From Blastococcus sp. (GTDB taxonomy: Bacteria; Actinomycetota; Actinomycetes; Mycobacteriales; Geodermatophilaceae), in the NCBI GenBank assembly GCA_025963345.1, contig JAOPUS010000160.1, positions 1 through 6,504 of the forward strand: a DNA stretch of 6,504 bases, written 5' to 3'. The position numbers were made by a program, and so were the translations under genes. This document shows positions 1 to 5,666 of this stretch, in pieces. Numbering within the stretch: the first letter of the stretch is position 1; every line of letters starts with the position of its first letter. The notes beneath the pieces are model-generated. The model was not told where the DNA came from, ran no database searches, and worked only from the letters and a program-made list of their open reading frames with translations.

Positions 1-425
1 CCGAGCGCCACCAGGGAGTCGACGTCGAACACGGAGCGTCCCTCCTCGAAGTGGGCGTGCAGCAGCCGCTCCTTGAGCTGGTTCCGCAGCCCGTGCTCGG
101 CGGCCAGGTGCAGCAGCTGGTGGGCGAGCAGGGTGTTCCCGCTGACGCCGTCGGCCAGGTGGTACTCCAGGCCCTCCTCGGCGGCGACCTGCTCGACCTG
201 CGCCATCATCGGCCGCATGTCGTCGACGCTGCGGCCGTACTTGGCCGCCAGGGACGGCAGCGTCGGGTGGGTCTCACCCTCGGGCACGCTCGGGTCGAGC
301 TGGAAGGACCGCCAGATCACCTCGACCTCGTCCCGGTGGGGGAACTTCTCGAGGGCACTCTCCAACCGGCGCTTGCCGATGTAGCACCACGGACACACGA
401 CGTCGGACCAGACCTCTACCTGCAT
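1..425 (-). CDS. DsbA-family thiol oxidoreductase, FrnE-like (3' end outside window)
   Basis: This is the N-terminal 141 codons of a thioredoxin-fold oxidoreductase of the DsbA/FrnE group. Such proteins catalyse thiol-disulfide exchange, and FrnE-like members are normally cytoplasmic; no signal peptide is visible here. The opening strand MQVEVWSDVV leads directly into the redox motif CPWC (residues 11-14) followed by YIGKRR, the hallmark of the family. The FQLDP segment (41-45) and the NTLLAHQLLHLA helix (97-108) are also typical, as is HFEEGRSVFD (125-134). Family members are usually about 210-240 residues, so roughly the last third lies beyond the left edge. I chose the ATG at 425 because it places the first beta strand at the N-terminus as in relatives. 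A GTG two codons upstream is possible, and neither has a strong ribosome binding site. The start lies 24 bases after the stop of the cation transporter gene, suggesting co-transcription and perhaps translational coupling. The physiological substrate cannot be read from the sequence. Confidence 0.93.
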   Translation of the reverse strand, partial: MQVEVWSDVVCPWCYIGKRRLESALEKFPHRDEVEVIWRSFQLDPSVPEGETHPTLPSLAAKYGRSVDDMRPMMAQVEQVAAEEGLEYHLADGVSGNTLLAHQLLHLAAEHGLRNQLKERLLHAHFEEGRSVFDVDSLVAL

Positions 426-449
426 GCCCACGGCAACTTCGGTGAGCCT

Positions 450-1436
450 TCAAGCATTCCGGCCTTCTTCTGCCGACGGGCGGTGCACCTGCGCCCGCGC
501 CCGCCCGTCGCCGGCGGTCGGGTCCAGGAAGACGTAGCGGACCCCCTCATGACGGGCCACCAGCCGTCGCTCCGCCTCGTCGGCGACCCGCTCGACGTCA
601 CCGGCGCTCGCGTCGTCGTCGAAGTCCACCTTCGCGGCGACCAGAAGCTGAGCCGGCCCGATGACGGAGGTGAGGAGGAAAGGCACGTCGACGACGTGGT
701 CGAGGGCAGCGATCTCCGCCTTGAGCTGTGCCTGGATCCGTGGCGAGACCGACTGGCCGATCAGCAACGAGACGTTCGCCCGCCCGAGCACCGCGGCCAC
801 GACTATCAGCAGGAGGCCGATGACGATGGCCGAGAGCCCGTCCCACATCGGGTCGCCGGTCACCTGCTCCAAGAACAGGCCCAGTGCGGCGAGCACCAGC
901 CCCACGAGGGCCGCGCTGTCCTCGAAGGTGACCGCCTTGACCGTGGTGTCCGTCGTGCCGGACAGGTACTCACCCGGCGACACCCGCCACTTGCGCGCCG
1001 AGCCACGGACCTGCCGGACCGCCTTGAACAGCGAGCTCGCCTCGAGGACGAATGAGACCGCCAGCACGACGTAGGACACCAGCGGATCGCCCTGCTCCTC
1101 CCCGCCGAGGATCGTGTGCACGCCCTGCACGATCGAGAAGCCGGCCCCGACGCCGAACGTGGCCAGGGCGGCGACGAACGCCCAGAAGTAGGTCTCCCGG
1201 CCGTAGCCGAACGGGTGCCTGGCGTCCGGCGCCCGGTCGCCACGCTTGAGCGCGACGAACAGCAGCACCTCGGTGACCGTGTCGGCCACCGAGTGCGCCG
1301 CCTCCGACAGCATCGCGGAGGAGTGGCTGATCAGGCCGCCGATCAGCTTCGCGACGGCGATCGCCAGGTTCACGACCCCGGCGAGGAGGACCGTGCCGGT
1401 CGACTCGCCGCCCGACGACTGTCCCGACTCCGTCAT
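450..1436 (-). CDS. Cation diffusion facilitator (CDF/SLC30) family transporter
   Basis: This 328-residue membrane protein should export divalent cations (Zn, Mn, Fe or Co type) in exchange for protons across the cytoplasmic membrane. Hydrophobic segments lie at about 14-36, 54-63, 84-108, 118-133, 170-189 and 198-217, giving the usual six helices. Helix 2 carries H48-xxx-D52 (SEAAHSVAD), the helix 2-3 loop has the signature HPFGYGRE (74-81), and helix 5 carries E172-D173 (FEDSAALVG). After about residue 225 comes a soluble domain (SVSPRIQAQLKAEI onward) matching the CDF C-terminal dimerisation domain. An acidic E-D site in helix 5, rather than the HxxxD of YiiP, points to the ZnT9/SLC30A9-like branch. 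The frame is also open to a TTG at 1469 and a GTG at 1457. ATG 1436 is preferred because the extension is not family-like, although its Shine-Dalgarno (GGGGA, 11 bases upstream) is weak and distant. The Arg/Ala-rich last 20 residues look disordered. The metal specificity is not determinable. Confidence 0.95.
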   Translation of the reverse strand: MTESGQSSGGESTGTVLLAGVVNLAIAVAKLIGGLISHSSAMLSEAAHSVADTVTEVLLFVALKRGDRAPDARHPFGYGRETYFWAFVAALATFGVGAGFSIVQGVHTILGGEEQGDPLVSYVVLAVSFVLEASSLFKAVRQVRGSARKWRVSPGEYLSGTTDTTVKAVTFEDSAALVGLVLAALGLFLEQVTGDPMWDGLSAIVIGLLLIVVAAVLGRANVSLLIGQSVSPRIQAQLKAEIAALDHVVDVPFLLTSVIGPAQLLVAAKVDFDDDASAGDVERVADEAERRLVARHEGVRYVFLDPTAGDGRARAQVHRPSAEEGRNA

Positions 1437-1589
1437 AGGGCGCCGGTTCCCCGCCACCCATGCACTCAACCGGCGTGCCCCGTGTCGCGCCGAGTGGGGC
1501 CCGGAGGGTCCCGGGCAGGGGCGACGAAAGGGGCTCCGCTCAGCCGGGGTACGGCACGTGGCCGCGGTGCGGTCCGGAGGACCGCCGTG
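1437..1589 (-). other. FKBP-CDF intergenic region with two GC-rich inverted repeats
   Basis: This is the 153-base gap between the FKBP gene and the CDF gene. It contains two short GC-rich inverted repeats. One, at 1569-1585, lies just after the FKBP stop and is listed separately. The other, at 1499-1516, has arms GCCCGG and CCGGGC around a 6-base loop. I could not identify a convincing -35/-10 pair for the CDF gene on the minus strand. The gap is long enough to hold a promoter, so whether the CDF gene starts its own transcript or depends on readthrough from the FKBP gene is open. Confidence 0.4.
1569..1585 (-). terminator. Hairpin just downstream of the FKBP gene, possible terminator
   Basis: Perfect 7-bp arms GCGGTCC and GGACCGC flank a 3-base loop, starting 4 bases after the FKBP stop codon in transcription order. 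There is no U-tract after it. Hairpins lacking a U-tract are common downstream of genes in high-GC actinobacteria, but their efficiency as terminators is variable. It could equally be an mRNA 3'-end stabiliser. The position favours an end-of-gene role. Confidence 0.45.
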
Positions 1590-1967
1590 TCATCGCACGC
1601 CGACGAGGTCGACGACGAAGACCAGCGTGGCGCCGGGCTTGATGACGCCGCCCGCGCCGCGCTCGCCATAGGCCTTGTGCGCCGGGATGGTCAGCCGACG
1701 ACGGCCGCCGACCTTCATCCCGGTGATGCCCTCGTCCCAGCCCTGGATGACCATGCCGACGCCCAGGCGGAACTCCAGCGGGTCGCCGCGGTCCCAGGAG
1801 GCGTCGAACTGCTCGCCGCCCTCGTGCGTGACGCCCACGTAGTGCGCGCTCACCAGACTGCCGGGGGTCGCCTCGGGTCCGTCGCCGACGACGATGTCCT
1901 CGATCACGAGGTCGTCCGGCGCCGGCCCGGTGGGGGGCTCGACGTCCGGTCGGCTCAGCTCGGCCAC
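1590..1967 (-). CDS. FKBP-type peptidyl-prolyl cis-trans isomerase
   Basis: This 125-residue single-domain FKBP catalyses cis-trans isomerisation of proline peptide bonds and probably acts as a cytoplasmic folding helper, since no signal peptide or lipobox is seen. Aligned by eye with human FKBP12, the whole ligand pocket is conserved: Y43, F54, D55, F66, V73, I74, W77, Y100 and F117. The segments VSAHYVGV, GGEQFDASW, GVGMVIQGWDEGI and PGATLVFVVDLV are diagnostic. The first 18 residues are a Pro/Asp-rich leader before the domain. The frame is open upstream to 2027, but the GTG at 1967 is chosen because AGGAGG (1980-1975) sits 7 bases ahead of it and the longer version adds an Arg/Gly-rich tail unlike the family. 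A perfect hairpin abuts this Shine-Dalgarno. Activity is expected because all pocket residues are present. Clients are unknown, and neighbours give no specific clue. Confidence 0.96.
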   Translation of the reverse strand: MAELSRPDVEPPTGPAPDDLVIEDIVVGDGPEATPGSLVSAHYVGVTHEGGEQFDASWDRGDPLEFRLGVGMVIQGWDEGITGMKVGGRRRLTIPAHKAYGERGAGGVIKPGATLVFVVDLVGVR

Positions 1968-1974
1968 GGTTCTC

Positions 1975-1980
1975 CCTCCT
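1975..1980 (-). promoter_or_regulatory. Strong ribosome binding site of the FKBP gene
   Basis: AGGAGG lies 7 bases before the GTG at 1967. It decides the start codon, since no comparable site precedes the other in-frame candidates. Its 5' edge directly touches the hairpin at 1981-2001, leaving no unpaired spacer between stem and Shine-Dalgarno. Confidence 0.8.
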
Positions 1981-2001
1981 GCGCCGGGACGATCCCGGCG
2001 C
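1981..2001 (-). other. Perfect 9-bp hairpin abutting the FKBP Shine-Dalgarno
   Basis: The arms GCGCCGGGA and TCCCGGCGC are perfectly complementary around a 3-base loop, making a very stable RNA stem. It lies 68 bases after the MFS stop and immediately before AGGAGG of the FKBP gene. It could be a U-tract-less terminator of the MFS transcript, a leader element that keeps the FKBP Shine-Dalgarno accessible or limits it, or an RNA processing or stability element. If it terminates transcription, FKBP mRNA could only come from a start within or after the stem, so a leader or processing role is at least as plausible. A weak -35-like TTGGAT is present at 2031-2026 without a good -10 partner. Confidence 0.6.
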
Positions 2002-2069
2002 GTGCATCCACACGACGCAGCTCCCATCCAAGCAGCGGCCGCCGCAGACCGCCCGGGCCGCCCATCGGC

Positions 2070-3377
2070 TCAGACGCGGTCGAGCCGTTCCTCCTCCTGC
2101 GCGCCGACGGCCGGGACGACGGGGAGGTCGAGCGGGTGGGCGGTCTCGTCGGCGGGCAGGCGGGCGGCCAGGATCGCCACGACGGCCAGCACGGTCGGGG
2201 CGAGCCCGCCGAGGAGGAACGTCGCCCGGAGCCCCAGGAGCTCGCTGACCGGACCGGCGAGCGCCATCGACAGCGGCATGAACGACAGCGAGACGAAGAA
2301 GTCGAGGCTGGACACCCGGCCGAGCAGGGCCGCCGGAACGCGGCGCTGGAGCAGCGTTCCCCAGATGACCGTCCCGGCCTGGAACGTCGCGCCCATGACG
2401 GCCCCCGCGAGGAGCATCACCCACAGCCGGGTGGTGAAGCCGAAGACGACGAGCGGGACGCAGCCCAGCCCCCACAGCAGGTTCATCACCGTCAGGTAGC
2501 GGCGCGGAAGCCGGTAGGACGCGACCGCCAGCGACCCCAGCGCACCACCGATCCCGAACGCGGCCAGCACGGCGGCGTGCTGGGACGGCCCGCCCCCGGC
2601 GTCCTTGACCGCGAAGGGCACCAGCACCTCGAAGGGTCCGATGAAGACCAGCAGCATCACCGAGGCGAACAGCAGCGTCGCCAGCAGCCAGGGCGTGCCG
2701 ACCATGTAGCGGAACCCCTCATGCACGTCGCCGAACAGCCCACGCAGCCCCGCCCCCGGCTCCACGCCTGGCTCACGGCGGACGGCCGTCGCCGGGATCG
2801 CGGCGACGCATGCCGCAGCGGCGAGGGAGGCGCACGCCCCGGCGGCCAGCGCCGCGCCGGGGGAGAGCGCCGCCACGAGATAACCGGCGGCTGCAGGCCC
2901 GGCCGCCTGGGCGAGCACCGGGCGGACGACACCCTCCAGCCCGTTCGCGGCGAGCAGGTCGCCCTCCGGCATCAGCGCGGGCACCAGCGCCGAGTAGGCC
3001 GGGTAGTACAGCCCCATCGCCAGCCCGCCGACGAGGGAGACCGCGGCCAGGTGCGCCAGGGCCAGGAGGTCGAGCAGGGAGAGGGCGGCGACGACCGCGA
3101 CGGCGGCCGCCTGGGCGAGGGCCACCGCCAGCAGGATGTACCGCTGCGGCAGCCGGTCGGCCAGCGCGCCGCCGAGCAGGGTGCTGGCCAGCAGGCCGCC
3201 GGCGGACAGCCCCGCGACCAGGGACAGACCGGCCGGTCCCCCGCCGAGCGCCACGACCTGCCACACCACGGCGACCGCCCATAGGCCCTGGCTCAGGAGC
3301 GACCACGCCAGTGACGCGGCCAGCCACCGGTACCGCCGATGCCGCAGTGGCGCCAGCGCACGCGGCAGGGCGGTCAT
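2070..3377 (-). CDS. MFS transporter, EntS/MFS_3-like exporter group
   Basis: This 435-residue major facilitator superfamily permease is probably a proton-coupled exporter of a small molecule, in the cytoplasmic membrane. It has about 12 hydrophobic segments in two halves (roughly 18-193 and 228-407), split by a charged cytoplasmic loop around 198-226. Motif A is visible between helices 2 and 3 as GGALADRLPQRY (69-80). LLAANGLEGVVRPVLAQAAGP (141-161), a characteristic stretch of the EntS/MFS_3 group, and GRVSSLDFF (353-361) are also present. The C-terminal 25 residues are polar and probably cytoplasmic. ATG 3377 is preferred over an in-frame ATG at 3434 because AGGAGG lies 7 bases upstream and relatives begin close to PRALAPLRHRRYR. 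The gene is divergent from the VOC gene, with a shared 122-base upstream region holding an inverted repeat. Related proteins export siderophores, macrolides or other drugs. The substrate here cannot be told, and no biosynthetic gene adjoins it. Confidence 0.93.
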   Translation of the reverse strand: MTALPRALAPLRHRRYRWLAASLAWSLLSQGLWAVAVVWQVVALGGGPAGLSLVAGLSAGGLLASTLLGGALADRLPQRYILLAVALAQAAAVAVVAALSLLDLLALAHLAAVSLVGGLAMGLYYPAYSALVPALMPEGDLLAANGLEGVVRPVLAQAAGPAAAGYLVAALSPGAALAAGACASLAAAACVAAIPATAVRREPGVEPGAGLRGLFGDVHEGFRYMVGTPWLLATLLFASVMLLVFIGPFEVLVPFAVKDAGGGPSQHAAVLAAFGIGGALGSLAVASYRLPRRYLTVMNLLWGLGCVPLVVFGFTTRLWVMLLAGAVMGATFQAGTVIWGTLLQRRVPAALLGRVSSLDFFVSLSFMPLSMALAGPVSELLGLRATFLLGGLAPTVLAVVAILAARLPADETAHPLDLPVVPAVGAQEEERLDRV

Positions 3378-3384
3378 CGGGGTT

Positions 3385-3390
3385 CCTCCT
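3385..3390 (-). promoter_or_regulatory. Strong ribosome binding site of the MFS gene
   Basis: AGGAGG is positioned 7 bases before ATG 3377. It fixes the MFS start and argues against the longer in-frame reading from 3434, which has no comparable site. Confidence 0.8.
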
Positions 3391-3415
3391 CGGTCGTGCC
3401 CGTCATGGTCCGGGA

Positions 3416-3437
3416 CGGGTGCGACAGGACGCACCCG
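3416..3437. promoter_or_regulatory. 8-bp inverted repeat in the MFS/VOC divergent region, candidate operator
   Basis: Arms CGGGTGCG and CGCACCCG are perfectly complementary around the 6-base spacer ACAGGA, giving a dyad with a centre-to-centre spacing of 14 bases. It lies 38 bases upstream of the MFS start codon and 62 bases upstream of the VOC start codon. The size and spacing suit a dimeric repressor site (TetR, MarR or GntR type), but no regulator gene is in the window. As RNA on the MFS side it would also form a leader hairpin, so an RNA role is the alternative. Confidence 0.4.
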
Positions 3438-3486
3438 ATTTCACGGTCGGCGCACCGGGGCCGCTGCCGCTGCCCCTCCCCCGCAC

Positions 3487-3492
3487 TACCGT
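3487..3492 (+). promoter_or_regulatory. Candidate -10 element of a leaderless promoter for the VOC gene
   Basis: TACCGT matches the TANNNT -10 pattern and ends 7 bases before ATG 3500. This is the spacing at which transcription would start on the A of the ATG, as is common for leaderless mRNAs in actinobacteria. No good -35 hexamer is present around 3464-3469, which is usual for such promoters. The ATG lacks a real Shine-Dalgarno (only GGGG close by), which fits a leaderless start. Confidence 0.45.
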
Positions 3493-3499
3493 CCGGGGC

Positions 3500-3886
3500 A
3501 TGCTCGACCACCTGGCCCTGCAGTGCGCGGACGTCGATGCCGCGGCCGACTTCTACATCCGGGTGTTCGCCGCCTGCGGGGTTCGCGAGGCCATGCGGTT
3601 CGACCACCCGGAGGGCACCGTCGTGGGGCTGAGCGGCCCGGACGGCTTCCCGAAGCTGTGGCTGGGGCCCATGGAAAGGCCGGGCGACCGGCCGGTGCAC
3701 CTGGCGCTCACCGCGCCGTCGCGGCAGGCCGTCGACGACGTCTTCGCCGCCGCTCGGTCGTCGGGGGCTGAGGTCCTGCACGAGCCGCGGGTCTGGCCGG
3801 AGTACCACCAGGGCTACTACGGCGCGTTCTTCCGCGATCCCGACGGCAACAACGTCGAGGCCGTGCACCACACGTTCCCCGCCTGA
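3500..3886 (+). CDS. VOC family (glyoxalase/bleomycin resistance fold) protein
   Basis: This 128-residue protein is built from two beta-alpha-beta-beta-beta modules, each opening with a family-typical strand: MLDHLALQCADVDAAADFY (1-19) and RPVHLALTAPSRQAVDDVF (64-82). The C-terminal strand FFRDPDGNNVEAVHH (110-124) is the classic VOC ending. Likely metal ligands are H4, H67 and E120. The family includes glyoxalase I, extradiol dioxygenases and resistance proteins that sequester antibiotics. This short, uncharacterised type resembles many hypothetical lactoylglutathione-lyase-like proteins, and its reaction cannot be assigned. The frame is open far upstream, but that part is the mirror of the MFS gene. 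ATG 3500 starts exactly at the first conserved strand and is preceded by a leaderless-type -10. The GH13 gene begins 7 bases after its stop, so the two are almost certainly one transcript. The protein is divergent from the MFS gene, with which it may share control. Confidence 0.93.
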   Translation: MLDHLALQCADVDAAADFYIRVFAACGVREAMRFDHPEGTVVGLSGPDGFPKLWLGPMERPGDRPVHLALTAPSRQAVDDVFAAARSSGAEVLHEPRVWPEYHQGYYGAFFRDPDGNNVEAVHHTFPA

Positions 3887-3893
3887 GGCCGGC

Positions 3894-5618
3894 ATGGACC
3901 CGGAGAACGCTCCCTGGTGGACCCGCGCCGTCGTCTACCAGGTCTATCCCCGCTCGTTCATGGACTCCGACGGCGACGGGATCGGCGATCTGGGCGGCGT
4001 CCTGGAGCGACTGGACCACCTGGCCGACCTCGGCATCGACGTCCTGTGGCTGTCGCCGGTCTATCCCTCGCCACAGGCCGACAACGGCTACGACATCAGC
4101 GACTACCAGGACATCGACCCGCTGTTCGGCACGCTGGCGCAACTGGACGAGCTGATCGCCGAGCTGCACCGGCGCGGGATGCGACTGGTGATGGACCTCG
4201 TCGTCAACCACACCAGCGACGAGCACCCGTGGTTCGTGGAGTCACGATCGGGGCCGGACTCACCCAAGCGGGACTGGTACTGGTGGCGCCCGCCCCGGTC
4301 CCGGATGGCCGGCGGCGACCCGGGTGCCGAGCCGACCAACTGGCAGTCGTTCTTCTCCGGCTCGACGTGGGAGTACGACGAGACCAGCGGCGAGTACTAC
4401 CTGCACCTGTTCGACCGCAAGCAGCCCGACCTCAACTGGGAGAACCCCGACGTCCGGCAGGCCGTGTACGCGATGATGCGGTGGTGGCTCGACCGCGGCG
4501 TCGACGGTTTCCGCATGGACGTCATCAACATGATCTCCAAGGACCTTTCTGGCAGGGACGGGGTTCCCGACGGGCACCTGCACGACGGTCCGCCGCTGCC
4601 GGGGTCGGCGCTGGGTGACGGCTCGGCGTCCTACCTGTGCGGCCCCCGGATCCACGAATTCCTGCAGGAGATGCACCGTGAGGTGTTCGCGGGGCGGGAC
4701 GCCGCGCTACTGACCGTCGGGGAGATGCCGGGCGTCACCGTCGAGCAGGCCCGGCTGTTCACCGACCCGGCCGGCGCCGAGGTGGACATGGTCTTCCAGT
4801 TCGAGCACGTCGGCCTCGATCAGGGCAGCTCGAAGTGGGACGTGCGGCCGCTGAAGATGCGCGACCTCAAGGCGTCGCTGGGGCGGTGGCAGGCCGGCCT
4901 GGCCGACGTCGGCTGGAACTCCCTCTACTGGGACAACCACGACCAGCCCCGGGCGGTCTCCCGCTTCGGCGACGACAGCCCCGAGTTCCGGCGCGACTCC
5001 GCGACCTGCCTGGCCACGCTGCTGCACCTGCACCGGGGCACGCCGTACGTCTACCAGGGGCAGGAGATCGGGATGGCGAACTATCCGTTCGCCTCCGTCG
5101 ACGACTTCCAGGACATCGAATCGGTCAACCACTTCGCAACGGAGATGGTCGCAGGCGAGGACCCCACCACCGTCCTCGCGGCACTGCGGCGGATGAGCCG
5201 TGACAACGCCCGCACGCCGGTGCAGTGGGACGACTCGAAGTCCGCCGGGTTCACCACCGGGACGCCGTGGCTGCCGGTGAACCCCGACCACGTCGAGTGG
5301 AACGCCGCCGCCCAACGCGACGACCCGGGGTCCGTCCTCGCCCACTACCGACGGCTCATCGCCCTACGGCACGGCCTCCCCGTCGTCGCCCTCGGCGATT
5401 TCGCGATGCTGCTGCCGGAGCACGACGAGGTCTACGCGTTCACCCGCTCGCTGCAGGACGACGTGCTGCTCGTCATGTGCAACGTCAGCCGGGCGCCGTA
5501 CCCGCTGGCCGAACTGCTGCCCGGGGCGGTCGGCGCGGAACTCGTGCTCGGCAACCTGGCCGTCGCCGACGCCACTGTCCTCCGCCCGTGGGAGGCCCGG
5601 GTGCTGCGCATCAGCTGA
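3894..5618 (+). CDS. GH13 alpha-glucosidase, oligo-1,6-glucosidase type
   Basis: This 574-residue glycoside hydrolase family 13 enzyme is complete and should release glucose from the non-reducing end of alpha-glucosides. There is no signal peptide, so it probably acts in the cytoplasm on imported oligosaccharides. The N-terminus WWTRAVVYQVYPRSF (8-22) and the calcium-loop-like DSDGDGIGD (24-32) are typical. Conserved region I is DLVVNH (101-106). The nucleophile is D209 in GFRMDV (205-210), the acid/base is E277 in TVGE, and the transition-state aspartate is D350 in DNHD. RTPVQWDDS-type sequence (440-448) and a C-terminal beta domain follow. Val at 210, right after the nucleophile, is the residue associated with alpha-1,6 preference (isomaltose, dextran-type oligosaccharides, also trehalose-6-phosphate hydrolases). 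Maltases usually have Thr there. The start overlaps the VOC operon: TGAGG at 3884-3888 serves both as the VOC stop and a weak Shine-Dalgarno. No sugar transporter or regulator is adjacent, so the in vivo substrate is inferred only. Confidence 0.97.
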   Translation: MDPENAPWWTRAVVYQVYPRSFMDSDGDGIGDLGGVLERLDHLADLGIDVLWLSPVYPSPQADNGYDISDYQDIDPLFGTLAQLDELIAELHRRGMRLVMDLVVNHTSDEHPWFVESRSGPDSPKRDWYWWRPPRSRMAGGDPGAEPTNWQSFFSGSTWEYDETSGEYYLHLFDRKQPDLNWENPDVRQAVYAMMRWWLDRGVDGFRMDVINMISKDLSGRDGVPDGHLHDGPPLPGSALGDGSASYLCGPRIHEFLQEMHREVFAGRDAALLTVGEMPGVTVEQARLFTDPAGAEVDMVFQFEHVGLDQGSSKWDVRPLKMRDLKASLGRWQAGLADVGWNSLYWDNHDQPRAVSRFGDDSPEFRRDSATCLATLLHLHRGTPYVYQGQEIGMANYPFASVDDFQDIESVNHFATEMVAGEDPTTVLAALRRMSRDNARTPVQWDDSKSAGFTTGTPWLPVNPDHVEWNAAAQRDDPGSVLAHYRRLIALRHGLPVVALGDFAMLLPEHDEVYAFTRSLQDDVLLVMCNVSRAPYPLAELLPGAVGAELVLGNLAVADATVLRPWEARVLRIS

Positions 5619-5626
5619 TGATCAGC
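5610..5626. repeat. Two overlapping short palindromes at the GH13 stop codon
   Basis: ATCAGCTGAT (5610-5619) is a perfect 10-base palindrome containing the GH13 stop codon. GCTGAT and ATCAGC (5614-5626) form a second dyad with a single-base centre. Both fall at the end of the glucosidase gene, in the 48-base gap before the convergent monooxygenase gene ends. The stems are short, and the one-base loop of the second cannot fold as RNA without opening further, so a terminator role is weak. Confidence 0.3.
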
Positions 5627-5666
5627 GGGACGGCGGCCGGCTCCGCAGTCGGCTTCCACGCCGCCA

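Noticed and set aside
51..1055. A plus-strand open frame of 334 codons opposite the DsbA-like and CDF genes.
   Set aside because: It is low-complexity and charge-rich and lies entirely over two confident minus-strand genes, so it is an antisense shadow.
1437..1469. A longer CDF protein starting at TTG 1469 or GTG 1457.
   Set aside because: Neither has a better ribosome binding site, and the added residues are not family-like; ATG 1436 gives a normal N-terminus.
1116..3284. A very long open frame on the plus strand (722 codons) opposite the MFS, FKBP and CDF genes.
   Set aside because: Its translation is Gln/Arg/Gly/His-rich without a recognisable fold. It mirrors three well-supported minus-strand genes and is the kind of antisense frame expected at this GC content.
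2810..3499. A long N-terminal extension of the VOC reading frame.
   Set aside because: It is Arg/Pro/Gly-rich and antisense to the MFS gene. The VOC fold begins exactly at ATG 3500, which has a leaderless-type promoter.
3378..3499. A search for -35/-10 elements of the MFS promoter on the minus strand.
   Set aside because: No hexamer pair with acceptable spacing stood out, so no MFS promoter is called.
5632..5665. GGCGGC and GCCGCC as a possible bidirectional terminator between the convergent genes.
   Set aside because: The arms are only 6 bp with a 22-base loop and no U-tract, a match easily expected by chance in GC-rich DNA.
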